Source: Schizochytrium sp. TIO01 (Eukaryota; Sar; Bigyra; Thraustochytrida; Thraustochytriidae). From it: DNA of 64,000 bases. A program made the position numbers and the translations under genes. The notes beneath the pieces were generated by a model. The model did no database searches. It was not told the origin of the DNA and worked only from the letters and a program-made list of their open reading frames with translations. This document shows positions 36,148 through 47,300 of the stretch, in pieces (position 1 is the first letter of the stretch; every line of letters starts with the position of its first letter). The stretch is from NCBI GenBank assembly GCA_004764695.1, contig SMSO01000004.1:1019501-1083500 (forward strand). Reading direction: 5' to 3'.

Positions 36148-39100
36148 CTAAGACTGATTTGGTTGAATCACTCCTAGGGCTTTACGAGTTGGTTCTTCTG
36201 AGGTCGGGGACCTCCCAGCAGTGTCAGCGGGAGTCTTGTGTTTACGCCACTGGGCCAATCGTGCTTCCATTGAGTTTTCCTTGGTTGAATTTGCAGAATT
36301 TACGTTTCGTGACGAAAGTGAGGGTCCTCCGTTTAGAGGTTTTCTTGGCTCAACTCGCTGCTTGTGTAGTAGAGATTTACCAAGCCTGGTGCCTGCTTCT
36401 TTGGTCTTGGTAATATTGTGATTGCTCGGAGCACTAGAAGAGTGCGTCACAGAGCTCTTCTTTCCGGGGTACAGAGGAGCACGTGGTGCTGTGGAAGAAC
36501 TCGCTGTAGGTTTGCTGCTGACCGAACCTCCTGAGTTTGGCCTGCTAGGCAAAATGTTCTTCTTTGAGTCGCTCCTTCCAAACTGAGAAGGTACTGGGGG
36601 CTTTCGAACCCCGCCCTGATCTGTAGATTTGTTGATGAGGCCTGAAGCGGGCTTTTTGGAATGCTGAGCATCGGAAGGTAGCTTTTTAGACTGAGTGCTT
36701 GAAGTTTCTGAGTGGGCTGCGGACTTGGCCGATGCTTGGTGCAAAGAAGACAAACTCTTTGTAATTGAGTCGCCTGTTTTGGATTCGTTGATCTTCTTCA
36801 CATGATCTACATCGCTAGGTACGTCATTAGAAACTGATGCCTCGCTTGGGGGTTTGCTTGCATCATGACGAGATGGAACGTTTTCTGGCAGCAACGGGTG
36901 GTTGCCTGCATCGCCTTTAAGGCCTTCACGTTGGGCTTGGCGATCTAGAAGCCCACACAGCAGCCGTGCTCGCAGGACATCTTTACGACCAGATACGGAC
37001 AACCCGATATGGAAGAGTGCATCTTGTAATTCCTTCACCTTGAAGGTATCAATGCGCTGCACAAGGTCTTCTGGGAGTTGATCTTCAGCCGAATCACGCA
37101 TAGCTGCTACATCTTCAACAGATGGACCTGTACTTTTCTTCGAAGCGTGTGAATCAAGTGACGGCCCGGAAGCACGCTTACGAGCTGCTCGAGACTTTTT
37201 CGGGGAGTCTTCCGTCCAGTCTTCATCATCAGAATCAAGCTCGGCGTCCTCTGATTCAGATTCAGAACTCAGCCAGAGAGGTTCCTCATCCTCGTCATCT
37301 TCAGAATCAGATTCAGCCTCTTTGGCCTCTTTAGCGCGTCGTTGTGCAGCCTTACGTACTTCTGCGGCTGCCTTGGATTTGCTTGGCGTATTTTCTTCGA
37401 GCAAAGCAACAAGTTTATCATAATCAGCTCCAAGTTGATCGAGCTTTTCCAAGAGAACTGCCTCGGTACTGTCTTCTGCAATTTGCTCAGAGTCGTCGTT
37501 AGCCTTAGGGAGACCGCTAGTTTTTGTGGGCGTGCTTGGGGGGGCACTTGACGCTTGCTGCTTACGGAGCATAAAAACAAGCTTTTCCTCGTGCTCACGG
37601 TGCAAGCGTGCTTTTTCGAGCACGTGCTGATGCTCAAGGTCCAAAAACATTTTTTGCAAATCGTCGTTGTCATTGCGCAGCTCCTTGTTGTCCTCTGAGA
37701 GCGTATCCACCTTATCTGAATTTGAGATGAGCTCTTGGTACAAAATCTTTAACCACTGTTTCGCTACATGGGTGGAGCGTACAGACGCCCATCGGCGGTC
37801 AGTTTGTGCTGTTTCTTCGGCCTCTAGAACAGAGGCTTGTAGCGAAGCAATACGCTCTGTACATGCGCGGCGTTGAGCCGTGATCTCAGGATCGTCGCCA
37901 ATTGGAAGAGATTTACGCGTCTCTACTTCTGCACGAAGGGCTTTACGAGCGCTTCGAAGGTGTTTCGAGACCTGCAACTGATCACCAAGCCACTCCTTAA
38001 ATGCGGTGCGCATTTCTTCTGCGGATTTGCCTAAGCCAGTGCCAGTCACATCATTCCGAAGATTTGCAGCTTGCTTTTGCTTGTTCAACACATCACGCAG
38101 CCTCTTTTGAGCAAGTGATGCTTCCTCTTGCTTTCTTTGCAGAACACGTTGCTGACGCTCGTGCTGACGCTCGAGGACCATATACTTGTAGCGCTGCTTT
38201 GTTTCTTGCTTCTTCATCTGCTTGAGTTCACGCTCTTTAGATTGCTTCCACTTGCGAAACTCATCCCCTTCCTCTTTGATTCTGCGCATCAACTTTACGC
38301 GCGACTGTTTCAAACCTTGGATCTCTTGTTTAAGGCGATCCATACCAGCAACATCGCGTTTCTGAATACGGATTAGACGGTCCTGCTCAGTCTGATTCTT
38401 CTTCAAAGTCTGGTGTTTGGTTTCGAGGTCTGCAAGTTTCTGCTTTAGATTCTTCTCACGGGCGCTCATGGGCGGTGCGCTTCCATTTGCACCAGTGTGG
38501 GCTGCGCGAGTTTTTGCTTGCTCATCTTTGAGCTTTGCAAGAAGGTCATCGCGCTCATTCTGTAGAATTGCAAGCTCGTCGCACATCTCACGAACAGCTT
38601 TAGCATACGATGCTTCCATCTGAACAAACTCATTTCCGCTCTTCTCCATACGTTCCATAGCTTCAACTTTGGAGGTCAACTCATCATTAATCACTTGTAA
38701 CTCTTGTTGAAGTGCAACTTGCCGCTCCATGTGCTGTTCTTCGAGCTGATCTGGACTCAAGTTCTCTCCGTCTCCATTTTCGGTACTGTTCTCATCCGTG
38801 TCATCTTGTGATGGTTGAGCCGAAGCATTGCCACCCGATCCATTGCCGTCTAGGCTATCATCGTTCATCGTAGATTCATCAGCAAGAGCACGCCGCAAAA
38901 CATCGAGGTCAATTGTCGTGTTCTTTTTCGTATTTTGATGAACATCTACACTCCCGGCGCTACTTTCTGAATCTTTCTCTTCACTTGGACTAGACTCAAT
39001 ACTTTCGAGTAAGTCGGTAATTCGACCAAGTTTGGCCTCTAGATTCATGTTACGGTCGCTAAGACGAAGTAAAAGCTGGCTAGTCTCACGAGTAGAGATC

Positions 39101-40386
39101 TTCGCCCTGTGCGCCTCCAAAGGTCGTTCCGAGCCTGTCCGCAGAGACGCGACCTCTTCTTGCAGAGATGCAATGGTTCGCTTTAACTGTGCCACAAGAG
39201 TAGAGTTTTGCTCGTTCATGGCTTCATCGTTCACCGTAGGTTTATTTTGAATGTTACGGGCACGGTTAGCATATTTGAGAGTATTCAAGGTTTCTTCCAC
39301 ATTACTGTCCGCTGGTGAAATGCAGGCAACCATGACTGTACGACTGTTACCTCCCAAAGAGTCCTGAAGAATGCGTGTGAGCTTGGAATCACGGTACGGC
39401 ACGTGGCCAACTTTGCCACCTGGCTTACGTTTGTCATCCCCAAGTGCTGAGATGACGTTACCAAGTGCCAAAAGGCCGCGGTTAATAGTGATTCCCTCTT
39501 GCAGGCGGTCACCTTGGGCTTTGGTTCGTTTAGCTCTTTCTGAGCCAGCAAGATCAACGAGGTGGAACTTTGAGGTTCGAACCATACCAGTCTCAGGGTC
39601 CTCATTGCGCAACGAAATGGTAAAAATAGCATGCGATCGACTTGATACACTGTTCATTTCAGTACTTGCAGTAGCGCGCTGTGCGCCACCGCGTGTGAGC
39701 TCTTCTAGAAGACTGGCTTTATCTTTAATGGGGATTTCTGTGAGGCCAACAACAAAGACGTTACGGCCAGAATCCTCCCGAACGCTCAGCTCAGGGGCTT
39801 TACCATGACTTCCACCCACTGCGAGGCCATCTGTGTCAGCAAGTAAATCAAAAACATTCTCTCGGTAGATCTCAAAGAATGACACGGAGGTTTCCCAATT
39901 TTGGGCGCCCTCTTGGGCTCGAAGTGATTCAATGCGGTCGAAAATGTCTTCTGCAACGCGAGGAATCACACCTCGGTCTTCGCCAGTTGTTCCCATTGTG
40001 AATGTTTTACCAGAACCGGTCTGGCCATACGCAAGCACTGTAGCATTAAGTCCTTGAAAGCATCCATCTACCAGAGGACGTACACACCCTTCGTAGAGAC
40101 GATCTGAGCTACAACGCTCAGATCCTGCCTCGAAGACGTGATCATAGGTGAACCTGCGAGTTCCACCAGGTAATGTGACAGTTTTCTCCCTTTCGCTAGG
40201 TTTCACACTGCTCACACAGCCTTGTTCTTCCTCATGCGGGAGCAAGGGCCTAACATGCAGTGCAACTTGTACGGCCAAGACCTGTGCTCCTCCAGCTAAT
40301 GCCGGGTTTGTTAATGCTGCTGATGGCATTATGATCTCCGTGGACTCCTGCAGATCGGCAGAGGATGTGTCCTCAATAGCTGCCAT
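36148..40386 (-). CDS. Kinesin-4-type motor protein with C-terminal SAP-like motif
   Basis: A single-exon frame of 1412 residues from ATG 40386; the ten codons upstream begin with TTG and are not used here. The N-terminal motor spans about 36-381: P-loop GQTGSGKT at 121-128, switch I NSVSSRSH at 245-252, switch II DLAGSE at 278-283, followed by RAKRTKAQGDRLQEGITINR and GLLALGNVISALGD. The latter wording, and VALHVRPLLPHEEEQGC at the start, fit the kinesin-4 (KIF4/KIF21) family. Long coiled coils follow (about 395-450, 540-800 and 920-960), then an acidic Asp/Glu/Ser region (about 1020-1070). A SAP-like helix-turn-helix sits at about 1109-1150 (FKVKELQDALFHIGLSVSGR, then KDVLRARLLCGLL), ahead of a basic Ser/Lys-rich tail. 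Kinesin-4 chromokinesins bind chromosomes, so a DNA-binding tail fits, but the binding itself is inferred. Confidence 0.92.
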   Translation of the reverse strand: MAAIEDTSSADLQESTEIIMPSAALTNPALAGGAQVLAVQVALHVRPLLPHEEEQGCVSSVKPSEREKTVTLPGGTRRFTYDHVFEAGSERCSSDRLYEGCVRPLVDGCFQGLNATVLAYGQTGSGKTFTMGTTGEDRGVIPRVAEDIFDRIESLRAQEGAQNWETSVSFFEIYRENVFDLLADTDGLAVGGSHGKAPELSVREDSGRNVFVVGLTEIPIKDKASLLEELTRGGAQRATASTEMNSVSSRSHAIFTISLRNEDPETGMVRTSKFHLVDLAGSERAKRTKAQGDRLQEGITINRGLLALGNVISALGDDKRKPGGKVGHVPYRDSKLTRILQDSLGGNSRTVMVACISPADSNVEETLNTLKYANRARNIQNKPTVNDEAMNEQNSTLVAQLKRTIASLQEEVASLRTGSERPLEAHRAKISTRETSQLLLRLSDRNMNLEAKLGRITDLLESIESSPSEEKDSESSAGSVDVHQNTKKNTTIDLDVLRRALADESTMNDDSLDGNGSGGNASAQPSQDDTDENSTENGDGENLSPDQLEEQHMERQVALQQELQVINDELTSKVEAMERMEKSGNEFVQMEASYAKAVREMCDELAILQNERDDLLAKLKDEQAKTRAAHTGANGSAPPMSAREKNLKQKLADLETKHQTLKKNQTEQDRLIRIQKRDVAGMDRLKQEIQGLKQSRVKLMRRIKEEGDEFRKWKQSKERELKQMKKQETKQRYKYMVLERQHERQQRVLQRKQEEASLAQKRLRDVLNKQKQAANLRNDVTGTGLGKSAEEMRTAFKEWLGDQLQVSKHLRSARKALRAEVETRKSLPIGDDPEITAQRRACTERIASLQASVLEAEETAQTDRRWASVRSTHVAKQWLKILYQELISNSDKVDTLSEDNKELRNDNDDLQKMFLDLEHQHVLEKARLHREHEEKLVFMLRKQQASSAPPSTPTKTSGLPKANDDSEQIAEDSTEAVLLEKLDQLGADYDKLVALLEENTPSKSKAAAEVRKAAQRRAKEAKEAESDSEDDEDEEPLWLSSESESEDAELDSDDEDWTEDSPKKSRAARKRASGPSLDSHASKKSTGPSVEDVAAMRDSAEDQLPEDLVQRIDTFKVKELQDALFHIGLSVSGRKDVLRARLLCGLLDRQAQREGLKGDAGNHPLLPENVPSRHDASKPPSEASVSNDVPSDVDHVKKINESKTGDSITKSLSSLHQASAKSAAHSETSSTQSKKLPSDAQHSKKPASGLINKSTDQGGVRKPPVPSQFGRSDSKKNILPSRPNSGGSVSSKPTASSSTAPRAPLYPGKKSSVTHSSSAPSNHNITKTKEAGTRLGKSLLHKQRVEPRKPLNGGPSLSSRNVNSANSTKENSMEARLAQWRKHKTPADTAGRSPTSEEPTRKALGVIQPNQS

Positions 40387-42862
40387 GATTATCTTTAGTT
40401 CTGTTGACTGTGCCAACGCAGGAAAATCTTGGCTCGACTCTTCAGCAAGCCAGAGTTCTCGTTCGTAAAGACTTGGAGCCCGTGCCAGACTTGTTTCTGG
40501 TCAATATTTGGAGAAGTGATTCAACGCAAGCCCAAGAGATCTGGCTCCGGGCAAGAACAAGAGCTCAGAACTGTGTTAAAGTCCCTTGCCAGAGTCCCTG
40601 GCATGCGTGACTGAGTCTGCCAAGCAGCAGCCCCAAGTCTACAATATCTTGCTTGGCGCTTGCAAACGACAGTAAGTCAAGCTTCGAGTTCTATTCCTCG
40701 TTGGATTCTGGTCAGAAGTTGCTGTTGATCCCTGCCCTTTGCTTGCAATTCTGTAAAACCGCCACCAGCGTTCTATTTCCCCAGCAGAAACGAACTATAT
40801 TTGGAACACTAATAAAAATAGTGAACTATTTATGTTAATATTATAACAATACAACTAGTAGTCCAGTATTTATGTTGTATAGAACAACGTAGATCGTATT
40901 TATTGATGAATCAGTTAAAGAACGAAACACATACATAAAACCCTTTCTTATATATACCAGTTATATAGACAGATAAACCTACATTCACGTGAAAAGTGAC
41001 GAGTCTCACCAAAAGTGCGAACCTTTGTTCCCTCGCTGATTTTTCAAGGTTCCAAACTCGTGCTTTCTGCTTGCACTTTCAACGTTGTCCTTCGGCTTTC
41101 TCCACCCCCCTCACCAGGCTTCTCCGGTCCACTATATGCATCTCTGGCGCATGGATTGGTATCCCTAGCCACGATGAAACGCAACATCACATGCCAATCA
41201 ATTCTTTGCTTAATCTTCGTCAAAAGCGCTTTTGTTTGGGTTCCGCAGTGGTTCTGCAATGGTTCCTCATTCGCTCCGGCCCTTTGCTCGAGGAGTTCTT
41301 ATTCTTCAGGTTTCTTTAAGACTGACAGATGACAGTCTTGCCACTCTTCGGAGACCTCTGACAGGAACGCAAAGCCGGTATCGAAGACTCCTGCTGCGCC
41401 TTCGAGGAGCGAAGGCTGATTATCCCCATTCATGAAGTTTTGGCAACTCGCAAGAAACATGCGAAAAAGAGCCCGTCTGAGCTCATTGTGCACCTCCATA
41501 CGTCGACCGAATACATTTATTTCGTTGTAAATTACTATTTATTTACAACTTGAAATACTATTTATTTACAGATGAATACGTATGAGGTATGATAGTCCAT
41601 GTATTTGTTTACGCACTGCATTACTCCGTATGATTGGTTTCTTTACTAGCTTTTGCTCACTTCTTCACCTCTTTGGATTAATTTTTGATTTTGATTCTCA
41701 TGATAAGACTAAAACACGAATTACAGCCTTGGCGCATAGCACTCAGTTATTGATGGTTAGGGTCTTCCCGCCCTATGAGATAGGTGGAAGGAAGGGTGTT
41801 CCGCTTGCACGGACAAAGTGGAACAGAACGTGGAACGAACATCCGCTGCCGCTTTGAGATCGAGGGAATGTGAAGCGGAAGGCTGCCAGGCTTGGCCTGA
41901 CTGAGTATGGAGTTCCAGTGGGTACGCGAGAGTGCCATGCAGGTTTATATTTTGAGGCTGGGTAAGCCTTGAGCTGGGTGGGGATACAGTTCTTCGGCTG
42001 GGTTGGCGGCACTTTGTCTTTCTCTTGGTGACTATTTATTTATTTAGTTATTTATTTACAGATTATTTATAGGGATGCTAGTTGGAAGTTCCATCTTCTT
42101 TAGCTTAAGAATTTACGTGGGGATACTTTTGTGTAGGATCATATAGGATAAACGGTAGCAGTGACCAGTATCTGTTAGAAAGACCAAAACTACTAACTTT
42201 CTTTTTTTGGTATCAACACGTATGAAAAGTTGAATGCGATCAAATCACCAAAACCCTGACGGTCCGCCGCGCCGAAGAGTCGCCGAGCAGGCCTCGCCGC
42301 GTGGCAGGCCCTCGCTCGACGCACGATCGTTCTTGCCCTGCGGTCCTGGGGTCCTCCTCTCCCCGCATCGTGACCTCGTCAGGCAGGTCTTGCGTCTTCC
42401 TCTTCGTTGGTTCGTTGGTTCGTTGTAGTGTTACCTCGTTGCTAGTCCAGGACGAGCCGCAGCAGCAGCAGCAACGACAACAGCAGCATAGACAGCAATA
42501 ACAGAAGCAGTAGAAATTCGTGTTTGGCTAGGTCTCACCTCAACAAAGAATTACAAAAGTTTCGCGGAGCTCAGTTTGATTGATTTTGCTGATCGATTTT
42601 TCAAGTGCTCAGGTGCCTATTTGACAGAACATTGCCCATTTAGGCTCAATATTTCCTGAATTCCTCAATTTCTGTTCAACTATAGCAGACCGGAGGAATA
42701 CTTTTCAACTTATCTCCTAGATAACAGGCCTTCACAGATATATCCTCTTTGGTGCAAGGAGATAGAGAGAGTTCTTGCGTGCTGTGGCTGAAAATTCAAA
42801 CCACCTTTTCATTCATAGTCAGGTTTTGCTGCTGGTGAGGGCTGTAAGATTCCAAATCAATC
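40387..42862. other. Divergent intergenic region
   Basis: About 2.5 kb between the kinesin (-) and the PrsW-type gene (+), presumably with both promoters. It has a few TATTTATT repeats (41517-41570 and 42030-42070), a GTTG/GTTC run (42405-42425) and a CAGCAG run (42458-42490). No supported gene. Confidence 0.5.
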
Positions 42863-44335
42863 ATGCGGCGTCGTGACGATGACGGTGGTCTTGAAGAGTC
42901 CGAGTTGGGTTGGATGTTTGAGGCCTCACCAGATGACCTGCAAGTGCCAGTCCAAGTACCTCATCGAGCCTCACGATCTCAACGCAAAGACCGCAGTCGC
43001 AGATCACAACCCTCGCGAACCAGCAGTCGAGACAAATATCAAGGCTACACCTGGCGCAATCAATTCGGCATTCGCGCTGCTGTGCCGGGTTATGAAGAGG
43101 ACGAGATTTCCTATGTTACAGTGGCAACATGGACTTCTCTGGTCATCGTCTCATGCATGTTTTTGCACGAAGTCATAGCCAAGAGTTTGTCAAACGGGAT
43201 TGCACTCTTCATCCTTGCTATACCACCCATCACTGTGCTGTATACAGCAGCCCAGCGCTGGGAGCATAAACGTGTCGAAATGGGCCTTGTACGCGAACTT
43301 TTTTTCAAAGGCTTTGGACCTGGGTTTTTGCTTCTTCTTTTCATTGAAATGCTCTGTGCAGTTACTGTGCTGGGCTATTACTGTTATGGAACGGATTGCA
43401 CGGACACTGTGGACATGATCCGCGATGTGCATCTCCTTCGAGATTTGCGTCAATTGGCGCGTCTCCTTTACCAGACAGCCCCCCTACGCGGTCTTTTAGT
43501 TGCCTTTGTCTTGTGTTTCTTCACAGCAGGTTTTCTAGAGGAAAGCACAAAGCTTTTCTTTGTTAGCAGTGCTATCCGATTTGGCTTGCAGCCTGTACGC
43601 AACGTAAATTCTGTGGACCCTATCTCACCAGTATCTGGTGGAGATCGTAGTAGTGCGTTATTTGCAAAGATTCAAGGGGAATCTCAGACAATTCCTGAAC
43701 TACTCGGCGATGTATCGGGAACTCAAAATGATCACGCCCGTGCTGATTTTTCTGGGACTGGGTTCCGGGATGCTGAGCTGGCTACTGCCGTTTCATCGTC
43801 TTCTGCCTATGCGCAATCTGCCTCATACTACAATGGCGGACTTGTTGATGTGGCGTCTCCTATAGTTGACATTTCGTCCTTGGAGCCGGAAGGCAAGCCA
43901 AATCCAGAAGTTACCAGCATGCATGGGATTATCCTATATTTCATTGCTTTTAGCGCTGGTCTTGCTACAAGTGAAAGTATGCTATATATAATCTGCCTTG
44001 CGCGTACACCTTCAGATGCAATGCGTATGGCTTTGGCCCGAATTTGTTTTTCACTTCCGATGCATGCAGCATGTGGCTGCTTTACAGGTCTTGGACTTAT
44101 TGAACGATATCTTAAGTCAGGGCTTCCCATGTATAAGGTGTTGATGCCGGCAGTTGTTTTACACGGTATGTACGACTTTCTCTTACTGCTGCTTCGCGCC
44201 ACACCTATGCTTGACTTTCTCTCTGATAAGCATATTGAGCAGGTCAAGTATGGCTTATCGCTGGTCGTACTTTTATGCACGCTCTTTGTGTTGCGTCGGC
44301 GGCTTAGTGTCTTTTTCCATGCCTCACATCATTGA
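42863..44335 (+). CDS. PrsW-family intramembrane metalloprotease-like protein
   Basis: A single-exon frame of 490 residues from ATG 42863. The N-terminal 75 residues are charged and Ser/Arg-rich, presumably cytosolic. About eight hydrophobic helices follow, interrupted at about 248-340 by a polar Ser/Asp-rich loop. Three conserved motifs of the PrsW/CPBP membrane-protease superfamily are present: GFLEESTKLFF with the EExxK signature at E226-K230, GLATSESMLY with a Glu at 371, and paired histidines in MHAACGCFTGLG (H401) and LHGMYDFLL (H434, D438). In bacteria PrsW cleaves anti-sigma factors within the membrane. The substrate here is unknown. Retention of all motif residues suggests an active enzyme, but activity is inferred. 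Confidence 0.82.
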   Translation: MRRRDDDGGLEESELGWMFEASPDDLQVPVQVPHRASRSQRKDRSRRSQPSRTSSRDKYQGYTWRNQFGIRAAVPGYEEDEISYVTVATWTSLVIVSCMFLHEVIAKSLSNGIALFILAIPPITVLYTAAQRWEHKRVEMGLVRELFFKGFGPGFLLLLFIEMLCAVTVLGYYCYGTDCTDTVDMIRDVHLLRDLRQLARLLYQTAPLRGLLVAFVLCFFTAGFLEESTKLFFVSSAIRFGLQPVRNVNSVDPISPVSGGDRSSALFAKIQGESQTIPELLGDVSGTQNDHARADFSGTGFRDAELATAVSSSSAYAQSASYYNGGLVDVASPIVDISSLEPEGKPNPEVTSMHGIILYFIAFSAGLATSESMLYIICLARTPSDAMRMALARICFSLPMHAACGCFTGLGLIERYLKSGLPMYKVLMPAVVLHGMYDFLLLLLRATPMLDFLSDKHIEQVKYGLSLVVLLCTLFVLRRRLSVFFHASHH

Positions 44336-47300
44336 AGAGGTTGATCTTGTTTATATTTATACTCTTTCCAATGTGTGATCTCACTCATACATGCAACTCC
44401 ATCTTTATGTAATTTATCTATCCATTGTACGCGAGAAGCATCCATACATTCATGCACCCAAAATGAATAACCAAACGACTATACACAACCAAGGCTCTAT
44501 AGAACGTAGTAGGCAGTACAGCGCTTCGTCGCTTCGTACAAATTACTACCTAACTACTGCACCCTCAAATATATATGCCCAATTATCAAATTATGACCAA
44601 ATAAACCTTCTTCCTTCCTTCTTCTTTTCCCCCAATTTCTCGCAAGCAGAATAATTGAAAACTACTACGTAGGTGTTGGTGCACGACGATGCCCAATTAT
44701 GCTGCATCGAACTTCGGGTGTGCACTTGAGACCCACCGTTGAATCATCAGCATTGTCCGATGTTTCGAGACAAGATTCCCACTTTCACGGCGTGGGAATC
44801 GGGGCATGCGACTCTCGCTTCACCGTCCTTCCCTCGCCCGGGATTTGCGAGCTAGGTAGGCTGTGAGCTTATCCATCAACCTAAGCAACATCAACCTAAG
44901 CAAACTGTAGAACCGGTGCATTCGGATCGAGATAACTTTCAAGTAATTTGTGAACCTGAGCCGTGAATGGGGGGATTGATTCCCCCTCATCAGACACCAC
45001 GATGTACTACTACTACTATTTCTAATCGAGTCCGCAAGAGCGCGGGGGTCGGGGGTCAAAGGGCGACGACCCATGCGACCGCCAGTGGTTTTTTGTGCAA
45101 AAATAGCTCAGCTCAGTAGTACAGAACTTTCAGAAATCAGTTGTTTAAGAACTCAAACTAAAATAATCATTCATGGGTGGGGTCTCAGGCAGACGTATTC
45201 CTCATTCTCGTATGGTCTCGCGCCTCGTGACTCTCGAGTTTCCAAGAGATAATGAGCATCAACAGCACGCTTTCCACAAGCCGGTACTCCCTACATAGCG
45301 CTACCAGTCTGCTTTTAGTGTACTTTTAATTAACTGACTGGCGGTGAGATACGTAAATATCCATCGATCAATCTTGCGGGCTTGTGGGAGGACTCTGCGC
45401 GAGCTGTGCAAATGTGCTCATGAAAAACCCCATGCAGCCATCAACATCCATCACCATTCATGTTGTCCGCTCTCAACACTGAGTATGACCGATTCATAGA
45501 AGCCCTTCCTGCAGGCGCGATGGTGTTTAGCTCCATAGGTTTCCTCATCGCTAAAACAAAGAAATTCTCTTTATAAATAAAAGTAGTGAAGTGGAATGAA
45601 TAAAGAAATAAAGAAATAAAGAAATAAAGAAATAAAGAAATAAAGAAATAAAGAAATAAAGAAATAAAGAAATAAAGAAATAAAGAAATAAAGAAATAAA
45701 GAAATAAAGAAATAAAGAAATAAATAAACAAAAAGCAGCTAAGTGGAATAAATAACCTAACTCAGCACTCACTACCTAGGACCTGGTCCTCGTGGTGAAA
45801 ACAAATGCTGTTGCCAAAATAAAAGAAACGAAGAGCTCATTGCCAACTTTTCAAAGGCCAAGCGTGTTTCACTTGAGTGGCGAAGGTCTTCTGTACCTGC
45901 CGTACCCACCACAAAAGTCTCGCATTTCTTCCAGAGCCAGCCCATGAAGTGAAAGCACAATAACGAACCTGACGATCTACAATTCGGCCTCCTCCATTGA
46001 GGTCTTCGCTTCGACTCTGCAAGTTTCAAGGTCTGCGCAATGGTTGGCCAGTCGACCGTTCGTTCCCAGACTCCCGGAATGAAATCTACAAGCTGAAGGA
46101 CTGCTTCGAGGCAATGCGCTTGAGCGCGGAGGAGTGTCTTTTAAGCATCGTGTTGCCTGCTTAGAAGTAGTAGTGTTTGGCACAAAATCTTGCTCCCTCC
46201 GGACAGGTTCACCCCTCTATTCCTGGACATGAGAGTTGCTTTTGACGCAACAGCGACTTCTGCCGCCTCCACCACCGCCAAGACTTGTATCCGAGTTCTC
46301 TGCAGGCTGCCCTACGCAGCGACACTCACGCCCGGATCGCCAAATGCTGCGCCTCTCGCAAACAAAGTGAAGTGCTCCGGAAAGACAAAGCGGAGCATCC
46401 TGACGTCCTGTGCTCAAACCTTCGCTAGAGAAACAAACGCCCAGTCAGCGAGAGCTGTCGACCCTGCCTCTCATCACGACTTTGGCTCCTGCCGCCGGTG
46501 TCTCCGTCATCCATCGCGATCAACAACGCCACAACTGTTTGTGGATGGATGGATGGCCTTTCCTTCTTCCGCATACATACTTCTTCTGCCTTGAGCCCGA
46601 GTCATTCAATCGTCCATTCTTCGAGTCGATCGGTCCGCTAGCTCCGCTCCTGGCGCGCTGCGGGCTCAGCAAGAGGGGAGATTGACAACGGGGAGCTCCT
46701 GTCTGCGGCTACCGCGAGCGATCGCACCAGAGGCGTGTCTTGCGATGAGGCGAAGGTGCCTTTGGGCCTGAGTGAGAGGCAGGATTTGCTTGGCAAGAGG
46801 TGCATGTACAATGTACATAAACAGAAAGAAAACATAGGTACAAAGAAAGAAAAGAAAAGGGAAAGAAAAGAAAGGGAAAGAAAAGAAAAGGAAAGAAAAG
46901 AAAAGGAAAAGAAAGAGAAATTCTGCTTTGTTTCTCTTTGTTTTTCTTTTCACGTGGAGGAGGAAGTAAGTGAAACTGATAAAAAGGGGTAAAGATGAAC
47001 AGGAGCGAACGAGGAAACAGGAGACGACGTCCAACTTCAAGGTGGGATCACACTCATCCTATGGCAGCTCTTGCAGGATCCTGCTCTTCAAGATTTCAAC
47101 CAAAAGGTGCTCTTCGCAGTTTTTCCTGAACACGGTAGAAACTAACACCCGATTCGCCGAATGCAGGTACGAAGATGGATCATAATTTATATAATTAGTT
47201 TGGCTATTTATTACACACTCACTAACGAAGACGTCACCTGTAGTAGGTAATTCGTTGAATACTTAGAGAGCCGTGGCACAGGGCCCGTTCGCTCAAGTTC

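Noticed and set aside
46015-46160. Coding-like stretch on the plus strand
   Set aside because: A frame reading NEIYKLKDCFEAMRLSAEEC is suggestive, but a second frame over the same bases reads equally well, and there is no start codon, splice partner or family match.
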